Below, one piece after another: positions 10,647 through 22,434 of a stretch of DNA of 64,000 nucleotides. Position numbers and translations under genes: made by a program. The stretch's first letter is position 1. Each line of letters opens with the position of its first letter. Origin of the DNA: Maylandia zebra (taxonomy: Eukaryota; Chordata; Actinopteri; Cichliformes; Cichlidae); the NCBI RefSeq assembly GCF_041146795.1, contig NC_135185.1, positions 31,050,529 to 31,114,528 of the forward strand, read 5' to 3'. The notes below the pieces were generated by a model. That model saw nothing but the letters and a program-made list of their open reading frames with translations, was not told the origin of the DNA and ran no database searches.

Positions 10647-12680
10647 ACAGCTTGCCCCCAAATACTGAGACTCCAGCAAATACTTTCCCACCTGTGACAT
10701 TTAGATGAGAGTAGGCTATCCATATACCTGCACTAAATAGTATGGTTGTATGATTATCATATTTAACAGTGATATTTAATTCATATTGTAACATGTTCTG
10801 TATTTGAATTATTGTCAGTGCAGGGCTGAGGACATGATTTTAAAGATGTATCGTTAGCTGCAAAAGGTCAAAAAGCATGCTTGTGGACTCTTGTGATACA
10901 GTGTAAAGGTAATAGATGTTTGTTTCACACTATACTTGATCATTTTTGTACATATTTCTGGGCCGTGCGTTTGTCTTATGCCTATTAAGCATGTGAGTGG
11001 AAAAATTAGCTAAACCTTTCAAAGTCAGTTTAAACTATTATAACTGTATTGAATGCTTGTGAATGTCATCAAGTCACTAGCTGACTTATTGTTGTAACTT
11101 GTAATATGTAAAATAGATGTATTTAACCATTGCCACACAAAGTCACATAAAAATGTTTATATATATATATATGTATATATAATTTTGTTTTTTCAGGAAT
11201 TTAAATTTAAGCTGTTTGACTATCTACTGTACTCACAGAAAGAACAAAATAAACAGAGTGTGTTGATCAAAGGAGACAAAAATGGCATGTTTATGAAGCT
11301 GGGCAGCCGAGCCGGAGTCTTTCATCAAGAAGCGAACATCCCTTTTTCAAAGGATGAAGAAGTGATGCTGCAGTGGAGAATGAACTTCACAAACTTCATG
11401 GACCCAGATTTAACTTTTTACTGTACAAGCACTCCAGCACTACCCATGCCAAATGCATGTCTCCCCAGTACAATGAAACACATGTGCAGCAAATTTGCAT
11501 AGACATGTTTGTTTACAGTAACTTTTACAAAGCTACATGGATGTCACTGCACTCTCTTAAAGCCACTGTATTCAGGAATCGATGTTGCGATGCCCAAGGG
11601 ATGTGTTTCTCTATCTGCATCGGGGCAAAGATAAAAATGAAATAAACACGAGTAGGCTGTTAAGGTGTTGTTTTTGTGATAATGTTTCATTCAAGACCTG
11701 CAGAGGCTCTATGTAATGCAAAAATAAGCTGTATCTGAAATGAATAAAAGTGAATTTTCAAAGCTCAATCTGTATTTTTATTTAGTCTTGAAAGTTATGC
11801 TAAATAACTTATCTTAACACTGCTCACTAATGAAGGTGTATATCTCAGTTTCAAAGGATTTTTAGCCCCTGTTAATGATATCAGCAGCATGACGCTTTGT
11901 TTTTTTTCCATAAATAGAGCAATATGGAATATTTGAATTGTGGTTGGATATCAATAAAACCCAAACTGATGCTTTTTTTTGGAATCTCCTTGTTGCACAA
12001 GCACCCACATAAGCAGATTTACAGCTGTTTGCATTCTGTTTCAGACTATTTTGATGCAACCACAAGCCTAAGAGTGACATTATCTCAGAGAGCTTTGCAT
12101 AAAGGTCTATTATGCCAACAATAACATTGTCTATATATTTTATAGAGCATAATAAATTGTGCTGGTTCAGTGTTTGGAGTTTGAAACCTCTAGCTTTCAT
12201 GATGGTATCCCAGAGGCCTTTTCCCTGCATGGTTGTAATTAACAGCTTTGCTGTAAATAGCCAAAACCAAGTCATGTTTAAAATGGTCTCAGAAAGTTGT
12301 AGGAAAGTGAAAAGAACAAAGGAAACTGAAAATATCGAACTCCTCGTCTTATATATTACAATACATACCTCCTTGAATAAACTCTCACAACGATAAATTC
12401 ATTTTCGATATTTTGTGGTCATTCATTTTTGGCCACACATGGTATGTGAAAGTTGTTTATTTTTTAATTATGTGCCATTCTCTTGTACATTTTGGCCGCA
12501 AAAACAGTAATTCTGTGCTTTGTGGCAACATTGTCAATTAAGTAGCTGCTCTCCTTTTCCAACATCATCCTACAAGGGACGCTGCTGGAAGCAGTCCTGA
12601 GTGGGAATAGGACTAAGGTCAAAATGGGAGGGGAGAGATAATAAAAAACCTGAGCCGCTGAACCCTCCCACCGTAGAGAT
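10647..12680. other. 3' UTR of the first CYP1C gene and intergenic spacer
   Basis: The region is AT-rich and without a supported gene. An (AT)n patch lies at 11158-11180. AATAAA signals occur at 11248, 11641 and 11743, so the first CYP1C transcript probably ends within this spacer. The promoter of the second CYP1C gene must lie in the distal part. I found no GCGTG core here on a visual scan. Confidence 0.5.
11743..11748 (+). terminator. Candidate poly(A) signal, first CYP1C gene
   Basis: AATAAA lies about 1.1 kb after the stop codon. Further copies at 11248 and 11641 are alternatives, and no transcript evidence distinguishes them. Confidence 0.4.
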
Positions 12681-12689
12681 ACATATAAG
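12681..12689 (+). promoter_or_regulatory. TATA box of the second CYP1C gene
   Basis: ACATATAAG is identical to the element before the first gene and lies 237 bp before the ATG at 12918. It predicts a transcription start near 12712 and a leader of about 205 nt. Confidence 0.6.
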
Positions 12690-12894
12690 CGAAGTGTTAA
12701 GGCTTGAATCTGCATTCCTCTTAAGTGGTCGTCTGAAGACGCACTGCTACACTGCTAACTACTCAACCTGATCGAGCTACTCTCAATCACCTGAGAGGCA
12801 ACCCTCTACTTTTTTTCTCCACTCAAATATTTCAATATATTAAAGACCAGAAAAAGAGGAAATTGTTTTCAATTTTGAGTGAAATCTTTATTAG

Positions 12895-12948
12895 ATGCAG
12901 TGGATGATAGAACAGCAATGGCTCAAACAGATGCAGAGTTTGGTGTGA
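12895..12948 (+). promoter_or_regulatory. Upstream ORF overlapping the CYP1C start
   Basis: Two in-frame ATGs at 12895 and 12904 open a 17-codon frame that ends at the TGA at 12946-12948, which is 28 bases past the CYP1C start at 12918 and in another frame. Both ATGs have poor context (T at -3), so ribosomes could scan past them, but the overlap could lower translation of the main ORF. Confidence 0.45.
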
Positions 12949-14495
12949 AGAGCAGCAGCAGCATCATCAGAGAATGGAGCGGACAGGTACAGCCTGCTCT
13001 GGTCGTATCATTTGTTTTCCTCTTCTGTTTGGAAGCCTGTCTCTGGGTCAAGAACCTCAAGCTCAGGAGAAGACTGCCGGGACCGTTCGCATGGCCTGTG
13101 GTGGGCAATGCCTTGCAGCTGGGCCAGATGCCTCACATCACCTTCACGAAACTAGCGAAAAAGTATGGTGAAGTGTATCAGATACGACTGGGCTGCAGTG
13201 ACGTTGTGGTCCTGAATGGAGGCCAGGCTATTCGTCAGGCCCTGATACAGCACAGCACAGAGTTTGCAGGTAGACCCAACTTTGTATCTTTTCAATTCGT
13301 TTCCGGGGGGAAAAGCATGACTTTTACAAATTACAGCAAACAGTGGAAGATGCACAGGAAAATTGCTCAATCTACAATCAGAGCTTTCTCATCTGCCAAC
13401 AGTCAGACCAAGAAAGCCTTTGAGCAGCAGATTGTGGCTGAAGCCACAGAGCTAGTTGAGAGTTTCCTCAAGCTCAGTGCTCAGGGCCAATATTTCAACC
13501 CGGCTCAAGAGTTGACAGTTGCTGCTGCTAATGTGATTTGTGCCTTGTGCTTTGGGAAGCGTTACGGACATGATGATATGGAGTTTAGAGCCTTGTTGCA
13601 CAAGGTGGATAAGTTTGGACAGACAGTAGGGGCTGGCAGCTTGGTTGACGTGATGCCCTGGCTTCAGTCTTTCCCTAATCCAGTCCGCACTGTCTTCAGA
13701 AATTTCAAAAGCTTGAATCAGGACTTCTTTGCATTCATCAAGAACAAAGTGGAGAAGCATAGGGAGACCTTTGATCCAGAGGTGACCAGGGACATAAGCG
13801 ATGCCATCATTGGTGTCCTTAATGAGTCAGAGAAAGGCGAGGAGCTCACTGTAGGCTACACAGAGGCGACTGTGGCAGACTTGATTGGTGCAGGTCTGGA
13901 TACCGTCTCCACTGCTCTTCACTGGATTGTCCTTCTGTTGGCCAAACACCCTGAAATTCAAACCACACTCCATGAACTCATTGACAACGTGGTGGGGCGA
14001 AACCGGCTGCCATCTGTCGAGGACAGACAACACCTCGCTTACCTGGACGCCTTCATATATGAGACCATGCGGTACACCAGCTTTGTTCCTGTCACCATCC
14101 CCCACTCCACAACCTCAGACGTCACTGTCAGCGGTCTCACCATCCCCAAGGACACAGTGGTATTCATTAATCAGTGGTCCGTCAATCACGACCCCCTGAT
14201 GTGGAAAGACCCACATATCTTTGACCCCTCGCGCTTCATTGATGAAAACGGCTCCCTAAACAAAGACTTCACAAACAATGTGATGATCTTCTCAGCAGGG
14301 AAGAGAAGATGCATTGGGGACCAGATAGCCAAAGTTGAGATATTTGTGTTCTTTGCGATTCTTCTGCACCAGTGCAGCTTTGAAAAATGCCCAAATGAGG
14401 ACTTCTCTTTAAACTCTTCCTATGGCTTAACACTGAAGCCTTTAAATTACAAGATCACTGCCAAACTCAGGGGAGAATCACTGAAAGGCCAGTGA
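12918..14495 (+). CDS. cyp1c1: Cytochrome P450 1C, second tandem copy (probably CYP1C1)
   Basis: This is an intronless gene for a 525-residue CYP1C monooxygenase on the ER membrane and is the tandem paralogue of the gene at 9066. The start is ATG 12918 (G at -3, G at +4), because the frame upstream opens only from a GTG. Features are an N-terminal anchor at about residues 24-41, the RLPGP hinge, the I-helix GAGLDT (324-329), the K-helix ETMR (382-385), FDPSRF, and the heme loop FSAGKRRCIG with Cys465. Nothing essential is missing. The N-terminal block EFGVKSSSSIIREWSGQV is encoded by DNA identical to the sister gene over 53 bases, more than the rest of the gene would suggest. An overlapping upstream ORF may dampen translation. 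I favour CYP1C1 for this copy, but the paralogue name is less certain than the subfamily. Confidence 0.93.
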   Translation: MAQTDAEFGVKSSSSIIREWSGQVQPALVVSFVFLFCLEACLWVKNLKLRRRLPGPFAWPVVGNALQLGQMPHITFTKLAKKYGEVYQIRLGCSDVVVLNGGQAIRQALIQHSTEFAGRPNFVSFQFVSGGKSMTFTNYSKQWKMHRKIAQSTIRAFSSANSQTKKAFEQQIVAEATELVESFLKLSAQGQYFNPAQELTVAAANVICALCFGKRYGHDDMEFRALLHKVDKFGQTVGAGSLVDVMPWLQSFPNPVRTVFRNFKSLNQDFFAFIKNKVEKHRETFDPEVTRDISDAIIGVLNESEKGEELTVGYTEATVADLIGAGLDTVSTALHWIVLLLAKHPEIQTTLHELIDNVVGRNRLPSVEDRQHLAYLDAFIYETMRYTSFVPVTIPHSTTSDVTVSGLTIPKDTVVFINQWSVNHDPLMWKDPHIFDPSRFIDENGSLNKDFTNNVMIFSAGKRRCIGDQIAKVEIFVFFAILLHQCSFEKCPNEDFSLNSSYGLTLKPLNYKITAKLRGESLKGQ

Positions 14496-15314
14496 AAAGA
14501 TGTGTGAGAATGGGTTCTGAAAATAAAAGGGAGCATTGCTATGTAAAGTATGCACCCTTAAAGAGGAGTTGTGTCTGCATCAAATAGATTGTGCACCCTT
14601 TTAAGATGACAAAGAATATATTTGTGACTAAAGCAAAAGCTATCGGTTCACACAAATGCAAAAATATTTGCAACGGCTGACGTGCTTTTTTAAAGAGAAG
14701 TCTGAAATTGGCATTGGGAGCAAAATGCGAACTCAAATGCAGTTTTGCCCTTCAGTTCTGAAAAACTGCGACTTAGACAAGAAGGCCTAAATATGGAACA
14801 AGATATAATGACAACTTTGATGTGGGCTCCTCAAAAACCACATACCATAATAAATCTTAAGTACGTATTGGTATTTATATGAGGGTATTTAGTGGGAGTC
14901 ACGCTGAATTGCAATATAAACTGGTGGTGAAAAAGAAATTTCCCTCTAGACTGTTTTTTTTTCGCTGACATGCCCGTTGTGTGGTCTCATTTGAACAGTT
15001 ATTCACCCAGAGAACTATTTATCTTTGTATGTACTGAATGATCGAAGTTATTACAAATCCAGAATGCAAGCCATGTGCATTTGTGCGCTCATAAATCACA
15101 TATAGTGCTGATGTATTCTGATAAGTACTCATGTAATGTATAAAAGCCAATGATTTCATTGTTCCTCATGCTGTTTTCTTCTGTACACACAATATACCAC
15201 ATGTGTGCATACCACGCTACTGTCTGAATAATAAGCCAGACTCTTTTGAATTGCAACATAATGCTGTCATAATCAACATGATCCAGTCTGTGTTCTACAG
15301 TGCCTTTAATGTAC

Positions 15315-15320
15315 AATAAA
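15315..15320 (+). terminator. Candidate poly(A) signal, second CYP1C gene
   Basis: AATAAA lies 0.8 kb after the stop codon, within AT-rich 3' UTR-like DNA. Alternatives at 14522 and 14849 are closer to the stop. Confidence 0.45.
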
Positions 15321-15605
15321 CATTTCCTACTGATTTCTGATTCTTTGGGGTGTATCAGAGAGGAGTGCTGGGTATCACAGGGGCCAGAGAGGTCAAAGAG
15401 ATAATAATAGAAGCTGATGTCTAGGCTCAGTGTTGTGGTGAAAGATTAATATGGGTTACAGGCCCTGCGTGCCTTGTTGTATAAACTTAACATGCAGGCA
15501 GTGACTCAGTAAATTTGTACAGGCAACAGTAAGCAGCCACAAGCTGCCCTCATCAATATTTAACCTGGATCGCGCCGTACTTTTGACTAGTGTGCGACTA
15601 GTTTT

Positions 15606-15636
15606 TCTTTCTTCTTCTTCTTCTTCTTCTTTTTTT
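15606..15636 (+). repeat. (TTC)n microsatellite
   Basis: A short pyrimidine repeat of TTC units ends in a T run. It is of no evident function. Confidence 0.8.
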
Positions 15637-17203
15637 AAGCAAATAGACTGAGATGCTTTTCATTTATTAGGCTGACATCATAGGTGAAAAAAGACACTTT
15701 TGGTTTAGTGGAAGCAAGCCCGATCCCTTCTAAGAAGTCTGTACTTACACTGCATATATAGTGCTCTAACTACACAGGCTCGTTTCTTATTTGCTCGTTT
15801 AAAGCCATCTTCAACGATAAAATGCTCCCAACCGAGTTGTGTCATATATAAGTGTCCAATAAAGTATCTGTTTTTGCTGATTATTAGTTATTTCCTATTT
15901 TCATCAAATAAACAGCGAGCACTGTTTACTGCCGTTCTTTAGGATCAGACCCACCTGTGTTTATATCAGCACCTGTATGTCACTTGTACTGTCGTGGGAT
16001 TTAAAGCAGCAACTACGCAAGTTTTGTATCAGTTCCAACACATTCAGCATCCCCTCCTGAATTCCTCCCTCCCTCCAGACTGACTGGCTTATTTTTGGGA
16101 AAACCAGAACCGCCCCCATGTTCAACATTTACTCTTGCTGTAAGTATAGTTTGTAAATATTAGTCTAAGTGTGGGTAGCAGCTTATAATTTTCATTCCTT
16201 TTTTTTTATCTCCCTTGGGATGTCTCATGGGAGCACTGGCCTCAGTCAATGGTCTCGAGTCTACCTGCAGGAGAAGAAGTGTGGCTGAACTTGTTTCCAC
16301 TTGGGTTAAAATCAGACGAGGCTGAAGACATTCTGTACTGTTGCAAGCTCTCCTTCTTCTGTTTTTTGCTCTGACACCGCAAGGACCCCAGAGGAAGGAA
16401 TGGGCTGCCTGACCTCCCCTGTTTCCATCACTGCTTCCCAAAACATCCATGAAATGTGTCCAGCTGAAAGCCTCCCTTTCACCCTGAGTCACCCGCTCCG
16501 CGCACACCCCGCAGCCCTCGAACCTGACGAGTTTCACTCCTTGAAGGAAAACAAAAAAAAAAAGAAAACGCGTACAGGCGGATAGTTGTTCAGCTCTGAG
16601 GTTATTCACATTCTGCACGTACACAGAGAGCCACAGAGTGACCTCCCACAGCTCAGGGCTCCATCCAAAAACGCCCCTCCACACTGCGAGGGTTTTGACA
16701 TGCAAAGTGCAGTCACTGTTTGGTAGATGACATGGTGAGGTAGTATTACTTGGAATAGACCATATCCCATTCTCCAGAAGAAGAAAAAATCCGCAGGAAC
16801 ACAGCGGAACATTGTGTTTAAGCATTGACTAGGAAAAGACTCATGTTCTTGTTTAGCCAATCTTTCCTATTCAGCCGCCCTCAACACCAGCGCACTGACC
16901 ACAGATACACTCTGCATCCAAAAAGTGGCAAACAAGCACTGTGACTGTAATTCTCTGCGTGGTAGTCGGAGCTAACCCAAAGTATTAAAAAATGTGAAGA
17001 GAGCATTTATCATTCTGCAGCAAGGGCAAAAAAAAAATCGAATAAAGTAACCAAGCAAATATTTTTCTTTCAATAACAAGAACAAATAAGTCTCTGGGAT
17101 AAAAAACAAACAAACAACAACTACAAACTATAAATCAAAAGTGACAAAGGTAGCATTTCCAAGGAGTAAAGTAATCAAAGGCATTTCCCACATATTCATA
17201 TCC

Positions 17204-17215
17204 TATCACGTGATA
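17204..17215. promoter_or_regulatory. 12-bp palindrome with a CACGTG E-box
   Basis: TATCACGTGATA is a perfect palindrome built around CACGTG, with TCACGTGA flanks of the type bound by USF, MITF or TFE bHLH-zip factors. It sits in non-repetitive DNA 2.7 kb after the second CYP1C gene. A regulatory role is inference only. Confidence 0.3.
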
Positions 17216-18749
17216 TAACATCCTGGCTTTTGCATGCACATTTCTTTCCAACTAAACTAAATACTTTGATGTGTCCTACCTCCACCTCCTCTGAAGATGT
17301 CCCAGAAACTCACGACCCTGCTCAAACACTGAGCTGTGCTATTTCTATTAACCGTGGTGTATTTGTGACAGATTTACACCAAATTTCCTCCACTCCATGA
17401 AAGCGCACAGGCCGCCTGCCACATTAATAATCCTGATTTCTTTCTAAACTGGTGCTCCATCTTTTAAACGACTCTCATTGTGAATCGATTTGTCTCCTGA
17501 AAACAAGAAAAGAGCTGCAATTTGCATTTCGAGCCAGTGTCACATCCACCAGAGGATTTTTGTTTGATGTTCAGCGTTTCCTCTCCTTTGAACGCTCTTT
17601 GGAATTATGTCATAGGCATAAACACTGAGCAGGACTTATAATTATGGTCTGGTTAACATTATAATCAAGCCGTGCCACCTTAAACTTTGGGATCCTGCTG
17701 TAGTCTCTGCATCTTAACACATTGCTGACAGAGTTTAACAGCTAGCGACCCTTCCCTATGTTTTGGGCTACAGCCTCATGCAACCATCATAAAGACATGT
17801 CAAGTGACCCCCTTTCTATAAACAATTACCCAACTCATTATTATAGGGTGGAACAGCTAGTTCTTGTTGTTTTCTCTGTGCTGGGATTATGTTTTGGAAC
17901 AGTGGCGAAGCGAAAGGTCTTTGATATAAAATAACACAATGAGCAGTTCCATTTGGCGCATTTCTTTTCATATAATAAACAATTATTATTTTCAGGAAGT
18001 GGAAGAGCGTGAGACACAGCAAAGCATGTGGTTTTTGTTCATGGATGGGAGTTTACATCACGCTCTGACACGGTCACTCACGTTAAGTGGATTTAAGTGG
18101 TCAGTTTTGTTACGTGTGGAAACTGAGCGACGCTGCCTTCTAAGGTTTAGGTTTTTATGTTAAATGGCTAAACTGACTGCCAAAAAACCCCTGTGGGTGT
18201 GGATGAGAGTGTGGTAGAGAAGTAGTCTGCAGTGTTCCATCATCGAGACATGCTGACCTGGAGGCTGATGTTGCAAAACTTCCTCCAGGTGACGGTGGAA
18301 GGTGGTGAGTAATATTAAACAGAACTCTTACATGGCATCGCATCACTGAATCAGAACTATGATGCTGGGTAAACCAGATGAGGAAATTACTCCAAATATG
18401 TGGCCTAATGCCTGGGAAATACAGTCCTCATTAGCTCACAAATTTGGAGAGACTTCTGTTGGAAAACCTGATGTGTTTTTTTATCGCTCCCAAACAGAAG
18501 CCTGAACAAACTAGCACTCTGCTAGGCTGCTGAAGGAATGCTGAAGAACTTCTGGTTGCTCATGCTCAAGTCTTCAAGTTTTGCTCCTCAATGTAGGCTC
18601 CAGAAGTAAGTTTCATACACTCAAGACTAGGATCTGTTTGTTGTCACTGACCTCTTTTTGCTCTTCTGATTGTTGTTTTGTTTAGGTTGATTTTCATAAA
18701 AGCTTTCATTTTATATCACATATTTATCACATTACCAGCAAGACCATTC

Positions 18750-19030
18750 GACTGGGTTTAACCCCACCTTTTGGCCAGGGCCTCTCTGCGTGGACTTTGC
18801 ATGTTCTTCCGATTTCTGCGAGGATTTTGTTCAGGTCCTCCGGCTTCCTCCCACAGTCCAAAGACATGCAGTTATTGGGGTTAGGTTAAATCGTGATACT
18901 AAAATGCCCATAGGTGTAGATGGTTGTCTGTCTGGGTGATACCCCACATCTCGCCCTATGACAGATGGGTTAGGCGACCCTGATAGGAATAAGCGGAAGA
19001 CAATGGATGGCTTTCCTTGGATGGGCACCA
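18750..19030 (+). mobile_element. tRNA-derived teleost SINE, + strand
   Basis: The body matches the common fish SINE with 'tggactttgcatgttctt', 'ttcctcccacagtccaaaga' and 'catgcag', followed by the tail 'cgccctatgacag' and 'ggaataagcggaaga' ending in a GGATGG-type tail. The tRNA-like head is degraded. I believe this belongs to the Mermaid/DANA-like group, but the family name is unverified. Confidence 0.75.
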
Positions 19031-20189
19031 CTTTAACTCGAATAAATTAATACTAATAGTAAATATTAAATTTCAAAAATAACAAGAAAACTTACTTGCA
19101 GTACCTTCACGGACCACAAAGAGGCTGCAGACCGCACTTTGGAGACCATAGACCATATAGCATCCTAATTATGTGCATCTATATTGATTAATGCATGTTT
19201 TGTCTAGATTTGCCTTCATTATATCTCATGTTTGTGCATGTTATTGTTGGTTTCTCATGATGTTTGAAAAATATATGTTGTGAAAATTGTTCATAGTAAG
19301 GTTTAAATAAGAGGAGACCCCATTTTCACCATGCACATTCCTCATCGTCTAAACAGCTGCACCTCTTTACTTTCTATGAATGACAACAGGACTTGGCAAG
19401 ATTTCACTCAAGCAAAAATAAAAACTCCCTTTTCATTTGCCAAACCTAGAAAGCATATTAGATTATTATAGTATGTCTCCTGCAAATAGCTCATGACCTC
19501 ATTTGTCTCCCGATAAAGCCATTCTCCTCAGACCCACTGAGAAAGTTTCTGGTACTTTCCTGTAGGTCCAGCGCCTTCAAGAGGCCATCAATCTTGTGCA
19601 GTGTCAGAGATAGCGGTGTCTCCTTCTACAATAACAAACCACTGGAGAACTGTTTTGCAACCCAGACTGGAACTTCTTCAAGAGGCACAAAAAGCTCCCC
19701 CTGAGGAGCACGCATATCTGATTTGTTTTTGAAAACGGAGGAAATAAATCAGATTATTGCTTTGTGTATTTTTTCAAGTAACACAAAAGCTTTGGAAACG
19801 CTCGGCAGAGAGATATCCCATACACGAGTGGGTGGAAGAACTGAGAGTAAATAAAAAAGGGGCGCACATGAGAGCTTCTTGAAAGTAGTTTAAAAAGACA
19901 TGACTTTGATTAATTTAGCAGAATAGATGGGATTAGTAGGAATTAATGTAGGAAAAGGAAACTAAAACTAAACACAATCTGTCTCACTCTCTCGCGTGTG
20001 GAGTGTATTTTCTCGCACCATGGCAACAGGGACGGTGGGATCAGGAAGTAACTGTTGTATATCTGAACTGTGCAAAGCTTCAAGCCCCCCCCCCCCATTT
20101 CTTTATATTTTGTTAAGAAAATAGGAAATACTTGCAGTTTTTTTAAACATGAGCAAACAAATACAGCACATAAGGCAAAAACAGAGTTT
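19031..20189. other. Intergenic, no gene recognised
   Basis: Mixed AT-rich DNA with a C9 run near 20086-20096. I see no coding exon or repeat family. Confidence 0.45.
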
Positions 20190-20640
20190 GTGCAGTTTAA
20201 TGAGCTTGAACGTCAATATTTGGTCAGACCACCTTTATTCTTCAACACAGCCTGAACTCTCTTAGGCAGATTTCTTGTAATTTGCAGCACCTCTGCCCTG
20301 ACCTTCTGTGTACAAACCGATGATGATTTGAACCAAAAACATGCATCGCTCTCTCACTGATTTTCAGTCCAGTTCTTGTGTAATTTGGCACACCTCAGCC
20401 TTTTCTCCCCGTTTCCCCTCCTTAAGAATGGCTTCTTGACAGCCACCCTTCCACTGAGACCCTTTTTTAACAGTAAATGGTCCGCTGAAGAGCCAGATGC
20501 GTCTCTCAGGTCCTGTGTCAGGTCTTTGGGGGGTATTTCTTTTCCTGTCTTTTGCACACGATGCTGACATTTGCCAAGTTTTCAGTTTTTTGGGAATCAC
20601 CTTCTTGTTGCAAAAATACAATTTTTTGCCTGTCAAAATC
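20190..20640 (-). mobile_element. Tc1/mariner-like transposon fragment, - strand
   Basis: The + strand text ('gtgcagtttaatgagcttga', 'cagcctgaactctcttaggc', 'atggcttcttgacagccacc') is the complement of the N-terminal part of a Tc1/mariner-type transposase found in many teleosts. On the - strand it gives broken pieces such as DLTQDLRDAS. Frameshifts and deletions make it non-functional, and no terminal repeats are seen. Confidence 0.65.
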
Positions 20641-21714
20641 CTTTTTTTTTAGATTCAACTAAAGAAAGGGAAACAAATTAGGAGTTTTTGTCACCGTCTG
20701 CCTGTAAAATGTACCTAAGGATCTAATTTAAAACTGGTTCTTTGCTCAATTGTCTGTCATGTGTAGACACAACACTGGGTTATTCCTTGAGTTAGGCACC
20801 AGAACAGAACCCACATTGACTGCTATTGTTACGGCACTTTGGTGTCTTGATCACTGTTATTCACTTGAACTGTCTTTCTTTTGTTGGCTTAAACTCACTC
20901 TGAAGGTTTTTTACTATAAAGATTTTTTCTTAAACAGATCTTTATGTTGCTTAATGTTGTCTGTGGGTAAAGAAAAGAGATAAAGCAGCCGGGATGAGGC
21001 ATATTTTCGCCACATCTTGGCAAAGCACCAGTGCATAGGTGCCAAAAAACTGCAGTTCTTTTAATGGCCACTTAAAGCTCGCATCACAAGTAAGTAAATA
21101 TTAAAACTCCCAAATTTACAGAAGAAATGAACGTGTTACAGCATGGAACAAAAATGTTTTAGCTCTCTAAACATAATTTCCCCTTTCATTACAACCTTGT
21201 AGGGTTTAGATTTTCATAAAGGTTGCCTGTTTAAATTATATTTAACCTTAAAGTTTTAATTAGCAGAGGTATAATAAGCCAGTGGTAGGTTAAATCTCCA
21301 GGTCTCCAAATGCTGTCTAATCTACAATCAAAACACTTTCTAGTAACATATATGATACCAATCAGACTCTTGCCTGTGCTCGGAGAGACACAGAGTGTTA
21401 CTGCAAATGCAGAAGATTTGTAAAAAAGTGACATGTTAGAGTTCAAAGGATTACCCAAATGCAGGGCAAAGTGGCAGGGAGGCAAGGAGTCCAAGAAAAC
21501 ACAGAACTCAGTGAGGTGTACCACAAGACAACCAAAGTAGGGATGAGGAACCTTGGCACTGGAGCTGGCAGCAAACACAGGGCATAAACACAGAAAACCA
21601 CAAGTGGACGAGCAGAAAAACTGTTCAAACTTGGAAACTACATGGAAATCAAACCAAAGATGGATGGGACAGACAATCAAAATGGAAAGGAAACAAACAA
21701 AATCCACCAAACTC
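20641..21714. other. Intergenic, no gene recognised
   Basis: A 159-codon antisense open frame (21231-21710) has no recognisable domain and is probably chance. No repeat family is recognised. Confidence 0.4.
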
Positions 21715-21812
21715 TGATGGGGAGAAAAACACTCTCTCTACTTTTAAGATTAGGCTTCAAACTTTCCTTTATGATGTAGCTCAGAGTTATGGCTGGATAA
21801 GGTGACCCCATG
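21715..21812 (+). mobile_element. LINE 3'-end fragment
   Basis: Phrases such as 'cttttaagattaggcttcaa' and 'gttatggctggataaggtga' are typical of the C-terminal and 3' end of a very abundant teleost non-LTR retrotransposon. Only about 100 bp survive. Confidence 0.55.
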
Positions 21813-22434
21813 CCTGGTTCTGCTGAAAACATATGAGAAAACTAAAGTTAGCTGAATTTCTGTTTCCAGAGAGCAAAGGCTGCCCCACTTAAATCTTCAC
21901 CACAAAGCAAATAAATGAATCACTTAAAATGTCAAAATTTTTCTTTAAGTGAACTTATTATAATATGAAGCATACTTAACCTTTTCTTGAATTCATGACG
22001 GACGACGTGATTGTGACAGGCACCCACAATTGCAATAACCGCAGTGAAAAGGGGGAAATTTGATGCGGACACCTACACACCACAGAGAGGCTGTTCACAA
22101 GACTTTGGACCCTGGCAAAGAGATCTTTGGCTCAAAGGTTTTGGACAGAGTGTGAGGCACTGTGCACGAACGTCAAGTTCTTCAACATCAAACTCAGAAA
22201 TGTACTTAGGACTTACTTTGTCATATTGGAAAGGAAAACGGGGGAAAGAAAAGGCTCCAATCCATTGCCACAAATTCTAAAATCCCTCCATGTTATAGCG
22301 TTAAGATTTCCATTTATTTCAGCCCCAACGCAGGAATAAATACAAGTAGGCAGAGACTGCTGGCTGTATGTTGTGTAACACAAAATCAACATCATTAGCC
22401 TGTGCCAGCATGTCTCAGCAATCATCTGAATAGA
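21813..22434. other. Intergenic, no gene recognised
   Basis: Short open frames on both strands overlap one another and resemble no known protein. Confidence 0.4.

Larger units (their letters stand above)
14496..18749. other. 3' UTR of the second CYP1C gene and intergenic DNA
   Basis: AATAAA signals occur at 14522, 14849 and 15315, and the last is the likeliest end of the transcript. Beyond about 15330 I recognise no gene. An antisense open frame of 221 codons (16160-16825) resembles no known protein and I treat it as chance. A (TTC)n microsatellite lies near 15606-15636. Bases 17160-17710 have a mixed, non-repetitive composition that could be a conserved non-coding element. Confidence 0.45.

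Noticed and set aside
16160-16825. 221-codon open frame on the - strand
   Set aside because: It has no recognisable domain, no splice or promoter context, mixed composition, and overlaps another open frame. It looks like chance.
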